Source: Cercophora sp. LCS_1
Lineage: Eukaryota > Ascomycota > Sordariomycetes > Sordariales > Lasiosphaeriaceae
Assembly (NCBI GenBank): GCA_036250225.1
Contig: JAPZLL010000052.1
Span: forward strand, 124,001 to 188,000
Direction of reading: 5' to 3'
Length of the DNA stretch: 64,000 nt
Below are positions 55,801 through 64,000 of this stretch, in pieces. Position 1 is the first letter of the stretch. Each line of letters begins with the position of its first letter. A program made the translations under genes and the position numbers. Under the pieces are notes generated by a model. The model was not told the origin of the DNA. It made no database searches and worked only from the letters and a program-made list of their open reading frames with translations.

Positions 55801-58800
55801 CGCACACGCAACACCGCCATGCTGCTTCCAGACAGCGCAATTAACACCAGCGAACCGGCTTCCGGGACCGCGAGTGACCGGGCTTCAGGTGTCTGCAACG
55901 GCGAGGAGCGGTGGGGAGGGCAACGGAAGGCTCGAATGCCCTGTTACGAATGGAGGCGTCATGGAAGCTAGAGGGCACCGACACCGCTGCAGATCCCGCT
56001 GCCGTCGAAAAACCGGGGGAAAAAGCAAAACGCGAGGAAAAAGAAACGCGAGACGGCGTGCCGGGAGATGGTGCCATCGCGGACAGGCCCAATGGGCGGA
56101 ATGGCGCTGAATTGGCGGTTGGATTGGGGGGAGTGCATGAAGTGGGAAGACAACCCCCGTCTATGACAAGGGGTCTAGCTCTGGCCGTCTTGCCTGGGGA
56201 TTGTGCTTGGCGCAATTCTGCGCTGGTCAAACAGCAGTGGAAACTGCGAGCCCTGACCCGTGCCGGAATCGCAGAAAGTGTGGTTCAGCCGCCCCACCTT
56301 TGGACGGGACCGGGAGTTCGCGCTTTCCCTGGATCCTGGACAGCGAACATTGATTGCATCTTGCTGCGTTTTGTTGCGTGTGTCGCGTTGCCCTCAAACA
56401 TTTTTGCTCACTCCATCCTGCGCAGTTCATACCCAGCCTGCCATCGCCCATCCGCTCTCTCTTACTAGCGCCTCTGTCGTTACAACGAGCTCCTCAATGA
56501 GTTCCGGATTCGCGCTCGTGCAGCGGCCGCCGTTTAGTCTCGAAGCCCCGCCTGCCACTGAACATCCGCGACTGGCCCTTTCAGCTGACAGCGAGTTCCC
56601 GCACTGCAGTCAGGTCACCACGCAATCAGCGTTGAAAGACGAGACCGGCGGGTTTTGACAGGATGCAGGTTGCTGCAGCACGGATCGTTTGCTGTCCTTT
56701 ATATTCAACCAGATTGGTGCTTCATCAAGCCGCTGTGCAACCTTGAGCAGAATCGACAAGCCGCGCAATGTGAGGCAGAAGACTGACAGCGGACCTCGGA
56801 CTGCCTCTCTACGATTCTCATACAGGCAACAAGAGCCGTTGAGTGTTTGCGGATTGCTTGGCCCAGCGCGTCAGACACTCGAGATGTTGCCGGAAACCAA
56901 TACCACCCCTGCCGTCCACCAACCGAGATCTAGATCGGGCGACATGTTAGTGACCTCCGTTGCTCTTGGGAAGCGGGGTCTGACACCCCTCATCCCTTAC
57001 CTACCCTGTTTAGGTTGTGCCGTGGGTGCCCATTCTGTGCTGCCTTTTCCCGCCTTTTCTGGGGATAGACCTGGGCCTGAGCACTGGGGCCATCTGGTGT
57101 TATTTCCGGGCCGCAGCACACTCTGCTCCCATATCTGGGGTAGAGGGCCGAATACCGATGGATGAGTAACAGACCGTGACACGAACATCAGGTTTAAACG
57201 CACCAAGTCCCAAGGGTCCGGCGAGGGAGAACACCTAGCCCACGTACGGGAGTAAGCTTGCACTGCAAAACACCAACGGTGCGCCTTTGCTTCCCAACCG
57301 AGGAACGTTGAAGAGACCTTCTGGGTTGACGCGGCGTTGGCGACGCCAGAAGGGGTCATCCATCTGCGCTGACAGCACCCACCAGTTATGGCTGAAGCCT
57401 GACTTTCTGGTTGCCAGCTGAAAGTTGCAGGGGTACCCATCCCGAAATCTTGTCGCAGCTGCTGGACAGATGGCAGCAAATCCGTCCCACTTGGGACTTT
57501 GCTCTTTTCGAATCTGACGGCATCCTCGTGCGTCCAGTGGCGAGTCTTGTCAACCCAGAGCCATATCGTCGACCGCAATCTCGGACGGGTGTGCGATTAC
57601 CATGCCCCAACATGGGTACTTTGGATGGGTTGCCAACTTGTCGTTTGGTGTCCTGCCTATCCACGCCCGGGATAGCCTAAGTTGCGGTCCAAGTTGACAG
57701 CTCGTTTGCGCTAGCGGGACGGTACGTTCCATGTAGAAAAAAGCGGGGCTCGATTTTAACTCCGCTTGCGCAGAGCACTTCTCTCGTGGGACAAGTAGAT
57801 GGCGGAGAGATATCCTAGATGTAGGACTGATAGGGACGTCGGTTTGTTGTTCTCGAGGGTGGCTCGGGACGCGGTTGAGATATCCGTTGGAAGCAAATCA
57901 GTGTCAAAGCCCCTGAGGTCAGCTTGATAAACGGACGGGACCAGATAAATTCCGTCGATTTAGGGTCGCGGCGTGGGGGTCCCCTAACGCGCCGTGCCGT
58001 GCGGTCACGTCATCCCAAATGGGTCGAGCTGCGACGTGGAAGAATTGGCTCTGTTTTTTTTTTTTGCTCATCTCCCGCCTTCAAGCCGACCCGAAGGACG
58101 AGGTTAGAAGCGTCTGGCCTCGTTGGCGTCTGGTCGGAGCGCATCCTGTGCAGCATTCGGCACCCAACGCGGAATGGTGGTGCAGCGACAAGTTGAGCCG
58201 AGCCATCTCGATCAACCTTAAACCGCCGCGACTCGTCGGCTGCCCATCCTGTGTCTCGTGGCGGGCAACCCTCGAATATGCAAGCACTCTGGGGAAGTTC
58301 CCCGATTGCTGGCGCGACGCATCCCAGCCCAAGCGAAAAAGCAAGGGGAAAGCACATCGATCGAAAGGGAGAAAAGAGCATGCAGCCACACTTTCTCTGT
58401 GCAGGACTCATATCCGCTGCCACCAACGAGATCCGTGGGCCGCTGCCTCAATGACGGAGGCGAGCAAGCGACAGGACGACAGACGCCGCAAGCCGATGAG
58501 CGAAGACTTGGTGCGAATCGGGTCCTCCGCGCGGCGCCCCGGCCAGCGGCAGCAACCAGACAGAGCCAGAGCTGCAGATTTTGTGTCTGCTCGCAGCAAG
58601 GCTGGGCTTGGTCGGCCTCAATGGTTGGATGTTATGTGCATGTGTCTTGACGTATCTTGACACAAAGGGAACCTCCGAGTACCGGAATGTGGCGGTGCTA
58701 GTTTCTGGCCCGCGAGTCAGGCAATCCGAGCTACTTCGCCATGTTTGAACTGGGAGCGCAAATGGAATTGACCATGTCGAACGGAAGGGGACAGGGGCAT

Positions 58801-61800
58801 CTATCGTCAACGGCACTTGCACCGACAAACGGCTGACCAACCTCGCTGGGTCGCTCGCGACTATGGGCCAACCCTCGTCTCAACAAGAAACTTCCTAACC
58901 CAAGCGGGTGTAGTTGACCCGGTTGAACCATTAATTCCCCTGAACATGGGACGAGTTTGAAGAGAGAAGAGGCACGGAAAGCCGGATATAGGTTACAGTG
59001 AGAAGCGGGTGCGAGCACTGGCCGGGATGTGAGGTGCATTCGAGAGGATGGATTCGCTCTGTTTTGAACCCCCACCAGCGGCAGCACCCCCACCATCAAG
59101 TGGCATGTATCGTGCCTGCATCACCTACGGAGCACGGCAAAGAAGTGTTGATTGCAGCTGCCTTGTCTCCTTGCAACCCCGAGCCCGAATTTGGCCTTCC
59201 AGAGTCACATCACTTTCAGCGCGCATGGATTATGTCGCCATGACCCTCACATCGTTGCAATTTCGGTCAACGGCCGCGCTCAATTGCCGGCCACGCCCAT
59301 GCCTCTCCATGCTTCCTGAAGCCTGTCTGGTCACAGCCGAAGCGCCCCGGCCGCCCATCCTCCTCCCTCCGCCGGTGCCTCGCAGACGGATTTCCTAACA
59401 TGACCGTCAGCGTCGGTCCCAGACTGTCGGAAATTTTGGAGCGCCTCGGTCCTCGACCCGCGCAATGGCTGGTCGCCAGGCCGCTCGCAGTCCTCTGATC
59501 CTTCCATCTCCCCTCTCGACTGCACTACATCTGAACTCAACAACGGCATCACCCCACAAAGCTTTGGAAGATAAACCGTGAACGTCTTTAACCTAGCAAG
59601 TACATGGAACGAGTATTTTAATAATTCTCTTCCTCGATGCTACCCTCCTCCACATTCGAGAATAATCAGGGAAAGACGGAGTCAACGGTTCACACCCCGC
59701 TTCATTTCCGCCTCCAACCGTCGGCTGATCATCCGATATCTTTGACGCTAGCGCCAACCCGCACTACAGTTGCTAGGGTTGGACTGCTCGGACTAAAGAT
59801 TTTAGCACCTCATTTACACCCGGGGTCGACGATATAGTGTTTAACGTGCGTTGGTGGCCGAATCCTGATGTTTTGCTTCGATGGAATACGAAACACGCTT
59901 TTCTCTTTCCAGGCGCGTTGACCGCGGTCTTGGGTGTTGCAGTCAGCCGCTTGGCCTTTGCCCTCATGGCAACTGTGCCGCAGCCCGGCAGCCCCAAGTC
60001 AAACGTGCCAGAGCAAAATCCAGGATCACCAAGACAGGCCGGGCAAGGCAAGCGGCAGACTGCAAACCCTCGCTGCAAACGAAACGGATCTGCAGCGCTC
60101 CTTCAACCCTGGACCTTGTTTTGACGCGCGGCAACAAGGCTTGAGTCGGTTCAAGCATCGACGAAAGGAGTCGACTGACCAGTGACCACCAGTCCGAGTT
60201 GGGGAATATGCCGTCCACGCTCTTTTAGGTGGCTTGCCTGTCACTGTCGCCATCACACCGCGAAACCATGCAGACCGTGACAGCAAGATGGGGACGAATG
60301 AGGTTGAATGCCACGGCACTTGGTGAAACCACACGCATTTGCGCCGCCACCCACCATCTTGGGTCAACCTCATGCCAACATGGTTTTCGCCGCCGGGAGC
60401 AGCGCCCTCTCTCGGGCCCGATCCGAAGCACGAGCAGCGCTGCGCCCGACGCCAACGTCCCTGCCTCCGCCTTGAGAATTCGATAATGATGACCAGGGAC
60501 AGAGGACGGCGTAGATGACCTCCTCTGCCGTCGACTGCCAGCGACGCATGCCCCAGAGTTTCCATTGCGCTGGGGTCGCACACGGCATCCAATCGCCAGT
60601 TTAAGGTCGGGTTACACAACGCCTCCCTTCCGGGCGACATGGCTGCCACCCTAATCCATACTAGGATTCCTATGCAGCGCACCCTGTCCGACGTGTTTGA
60701 AAAGCTGCTCGACTGGCTGCGGAGGCGGCCGTGTCAATCATATGCTGCCCCGCCGATTTTCACTTGCTTTGGCGAGACATCGATATCAGATCTGCCATTT
60801 GATGTGCTGTTCCAACTTGGCGGTAGCTAATTGATCGGCCCCCAAACGTTTGCATGGGTATTTCGATCGGTGGGAATGTGAGTTCTCGAACGCCAACGGC
60901 AAGATTGGACTCCGGGTTCTCCAGCACCCGACTTTTGCCTACCCGGGCCCCTCATGAGCACGACGATGGGTGCGCCAAAGGAAGTCGTCAACAACGAGCT
61001 GGGCAGCACTGCTCGTGAAGGATCAGGCTCTGCAGCCAACAATGTCCACACCGGACGGACAAGTTCCATGATAGAACACTAGCGGCTGACTGGGTACAGA
61101 CGCCGTGGAGCGCCATTTGCGCAGCGTGGCCGCTTTGATGCTCGACGGGTCCTATCACCGGCCAGCTGCTGGGTGAATCACCAGCTGTGCCGCCGCCAGC
61201 TCTCCCAAGCTGCCAAAGTGGCGCCATGTCGACTCGGCCGCCAGAGGTAACCGACAACTTTCCCCTGCCCTTAGCCTGGTCCAAGACTCGCTGTGCCTCT
61301 CCGGCCGCGGTTGTGTAACCAGCCCGCACACGCACTCATCACTCCGCTCCGTGCCCTGTGGAAACCAACCCAACATCGGGTTTCTCTCCCGCTCGCTGCT
61401 CGTCGATCGCACGCAAAAATTGGCCGAGATATATGCAACGCAGGGTACCGTACACTTCTGCTTGTCAGACGGGCGATGGGTCGTCAGCGTCAGCAGCGAG
61501 TCCGAGGAAGCCGACCCCTTGGCTCGATCCCGGTTCCATGTTGCTGTTGGGTGCTGCCCTTTGGTGTTATGAAGCCGCCTTTTTCCTGCCGTCAGCAGCC
61601 CTCGACCAGATATGCATATCCCGGGTGCCATGTCTCTCGCCTCGCATGGCCGTCCGAATGAGGCTTTTACTGCAAATTCAACAGCGAGGTGTCGCATCTT
61701 CCTCTCATGCTCTCATGTCACTGCTGAAAGCAGCAATGACACGCGGGTCCCCGTTGACGCCTGTGTAACAAGGATCTGGCAGTGCCGTGTCCATCTCTAT

Positions 61801-63771
61801 CTCATTAATATCTTCCCGCTGTTGGGCCCCTTCCTTGCATCAAGACGTCCAGCATGACTGGACAGTCGGCGCTTGGGGCCAGCAGATGTGCCTCTCGTCC
61901 GCATTGCCCCCTCCCCCCAAACGCCATCGGACGTTGTCTCAGGTGCTATCACCTCAAGCCGCCCCCTCTTCTCTGGCCTCTGCATGCCGTACCCAGGCGT
62001 GCCTCGACGGAAATAATCTTGGCCACGTTGGCTTATATGTCTGCTCCAGGCATGGTCCCATGCACCCAGGGGGCGTAAGGTCAGAAGCTGGAGAAGACTA
62101 GAGAAGGGTGGGCGCACAGCATGGCGGCGTGAAAGCCAAAACCGAAAGCAGACACCAGGGTCGCCCGAGAGCGTGCTCGATACGTTGTCCCGTATTTCCC
62201 CACAATACTGTGGTTCTAGTCTAGAGTCCAGGGGTCCAAGACAAGGCAAGACACAGTGACAGCAGCCGCCAGGTCAGGGTCGCCAATCAGCCAGAGGGTC
62301 ATCACGACAGCCGTCTCACCACACCTTGATCTTAGAGCGTCATGGCTGCCGGCCGGCATCTTGCTGTCGTTTCACGTGCTAGCTTCTGCCGGGGAGTTGA
62401 GTGGCATCGCTCGGGAAGGCAGACCGAAATCCAAAATCCAGGCAGGCACCGCTTGGTTCAGATGGGGTGGGCTCGACGGACGATTCGTCCGTGCCTCGTT
62501 GGTGCTTGCTTTCTTGTCGTCGATGCTCAATGGAAGGATGAACATCCCTTCTCCGCCCCACAACCCCACAAGAACGACGGTCGTAGCGACGCAATCAATC
62601 AATCATCTTTCAACGGTGAAACCCAACGCCACATTTGTCATTGCGAGTGGGAGTGGTGTTATTCTTTTTGGGGCAGATTGAGATTGAACCCAGCCCGTCA
62701 TCAGCCATGTCTCTCTTTATCTCGGAGTTTTTTCTTCGTTGGACGTTGTGTTACTTTCATGGGTCCAAACATTTCCCTTTTTCAGTCTTACCGGCTTACA
62801 CGCTACATTGCACATGCTTGGCTCGTAACCCAAAGCAGCGCAAGCGATGCCCTCACACAGCGTCTCCTCCTGGACCTATAACAACAACCCGCGCTAAGAC
62901 AAGGTCAATATCCGATCTGGGTGGTGATCCCTCCGTGTCATCCATCGTCCCCATCTTCCTCTCTTATCAGCAGTAACACAAATCGTTTAGGCAAGAGGAA
63001 CTTTAGTCTAGGTTCCCGCCCTCACACTCACATCCTTCCGGACCATTACATGCCCAACGCAACCCAATCCACCCCACAAGCGACGCATCGCATCACATCA
63101 ATCCCGTCCCTCTCGGGGGCCGGGGGCGGCGTGAGATTTTGCGGGGGTGATAGACAAGCTGAGGATACACGGCAGGTCCTTTTGATCACGAGATTGCTCA
63201 CGGTAGCAGTCACTTTTTTAGTTCTTGGCTCACTCACTCACACACACACTTTTTTTTTCCTCCATCTCTTTTGCACGCCTCTCTCTCTCCCCCCGACACC
63301 CCAGCCAACAAAGCATGGAAGAGATACACACCCAATATCTTGGTCGTCACCAACGTGTGTCTGCCTGACGTGCCTTGCCTTGCCTTGCCGCCTCACACAT
63401 TCCCATCACCGAGACATACCGCATTTGCACTATCGCGCCTGCATCTCACACACACACACACATTGCATCCGAGATGGAAACAAGCAAATTCACACGTTTT
63501 TTCTTCACTCTTGGGTGCTTCCACTTCTGTTCCTATATACCAACCCCAGCCCCCATCCCAATTTATAACATGCACATACACTCTCCTCGATGCTTGCTGG
63601 ACAATCCATATTGTAGGCCCTGCTTTGCTTCTCTGCTGCTTTTTTTTACTTCCATGCGTGAATGCAAACCAACCCCAATCCATTCATCCTTCCATGCACA
63701 CAATTCGAATTCGCCATGTGCAATAGACCGGACCCCATCATCACACACCGGTAAACAACTTATTTAGACTA
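52884..63771. other. Gene-free tract of about 10.9 kb
   Basis: I read all frames here and found no recognisable domain and no set of frames joined by good splice sites. The longest frames (52918-53604 minus, 54568-55170 minus, 55260-55898 minus, 58019-58660 plus, 60026-60682 minus) are Arg/Ser/Pro/Cys-rich, as GC-rich non-coding DNA gives. The tract is not AT-rich, so it is not a typical repeat-induced-point-mutation relic. Left of 63771 it becomes C- and CA-rich (CA tract at 63447-63462, CACT/CA at 63229-63250), presumably the 3' flank of the ABC transporter. It may contain very long regulatory sequence or leader of the DUF2841-like gene, or non-coding transcripts. Confidence 0.45.
63447..63462. 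repeat. (CA)8 microsatellite
   Basis: Eight CA units near the 3' end of the ABC transporter gene. Confidence 0.85.
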
Positions 63772-64000
63772 CTACTCGGTGTCAAGCCCAGCCTCCTTGA
63801 CCAATCCATAAAACACGCCCCTCTTCTTGATGAGTTCCAACGGGGTATCAAACTCAACCACCTCACCCTTTTCCAGCACCACAACCCTGTCGCTGTCCAA
63901 GATGGTATTGATCCTGTGAGCAACGGTAATAATGGTGCGGTTCGCAAACAAAGGGCTGCGCAGCGTCTGCTGCAACATGGCATCCGTCTGGACATCCACA
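63772..64000 (-). CDS. C-terminal end of an ABCC-type (MRP/Yor1-like) ABC transporter (5' part outside window)
   Basis: The last 75 or so residues of a nucleotide-binding domain are visible, ending at the TAG at 63772-63774. The sequence begins inside the D-loop (VDVQTDAMLQQTLRS), continues through the H-loop region with the conserved His (TIITVAHRINTILDSDRVVV), and ends in the typical ABCC C-terminus (KGEVVEFDTPLELIKKRGVF, YGLVKEAGL). This pattern indicates the second nucleotide-binding domain of a full ABCC transporter, a multidrug or conjugate exporter by family knowledge. Substrate and membrane cannot be told from this fragment. Confidence 0.88.
   Translation of the reverse strand, partial: VDVQTDAMLQQTLRSPLFANRTIITVAHRINTILDSDRVVVLEKGEVVEFDTPLELIKKRGVFYGLVKEAGLDTE

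Noticed and set aside
60026..60682. A 218-residue minus-strand ORF in the gene-free tract.
   Set aside because: Arg/Cys/Trp-rich composition without domains; overlapping frames on both strands are equally open, as expected of GC-rich non-coding DNA.
52884..63771. Repeat-induced point mutation or transposon relic as explanation of the gene-free tract.
   Set aside because: The DNA is not AT-rich or TA-rich, and no terminal repeats, polymerase, integrase or transposase remnants are visible.
1..64000. CRISPR arrays, operons, riboswitches or prokaryotic attachment sites.
   Set aside because: The gene structure is eukaryotic throughout and no spaced direct repeats of that kind occur.

Overview
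The window reads as nuclear DNA of a filamentous ascomycete, most likely a Sordariomycete of the Sordariales (inferred from gene content and style, not from a search). Genes are monocistronic and lie on both strands. Introns are mostly 45-60 bp with GTRNGT-type donors and CTAAC/CTAAT-like branch points, coding third positions favour C, and moderately GC-rich intergenic DNA carries homopolymer and pyrimidine tracts. Nearly all recognisable genes are housekeeping functions shared by the Pezizomycotina. I resolved exon structures by hand, so several genes below are joined from segments no single reading frame covers.

Layout, left to right. 0-5.5 kb: the 3' end of an uncharacterised membrane-anchored protein (+), an alpha-actinin gene (-), and a decayed gene relic (-). 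6-11.2 kb: a secreted cysteine-rich three-repeat protein whose frame is broken by one in-frame TAG (+), then a PUS7/TruD pseudouridine synthase (+). 12.5-25 kb: cell-wall-integrity MAPKK Mkk1 (-), DEAD-box helicase Dbp8 (+), a tRNA-Arg(CCG), GABA transaminase (-) and bHLH factor Cbf1 (-). 25.5-32.3 kb: GID-complex subunit Fyv10/Gid9 (+), deadenylase Caf1/Pop2 (-), a small complex I subunit of the NDUFB3/B12 type (+) and an uncharacterised coiled-coil protein (-). 34.4-47.8 kb: ribosome factor eIF6/Tif6 (-), SUMO E1 subunit Aos1 (-), two uncharacterised conserved-looking proteins (+ and -) and a Bmt5-like 25S rRNA methyltransferase (+). 50.9-52.9 kb: a probable YDR124W-like (DUF2841) protein (-). 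From 52.9 to 63.8 kb lies an 11 kb tract in which I find no convincing gene, followed by the C-terminus of an ABCC-type transporter (-) running off the right edge.

The genes do not form a pathway cluster. There is a loose theme of ribosome production and RNA metabolism (Pus7, Dbp8, Tif6, Bmt5, Caf1) and of ubiquitin-family signalling (Gid9, Aos1), which is probably chance in a gene-dense euchromatic region. The most unusual items are the TAG inside a perfectly spaced cysteine repeat at 6361-6363, a three-frame gene relic at 4803-5323, a gene whose first coding exon is just the ATG, and the 11 kb gene-free tract. I found no CRISPR array, prokaryotic feature, complete transposon or biosynthetic gene cluster.
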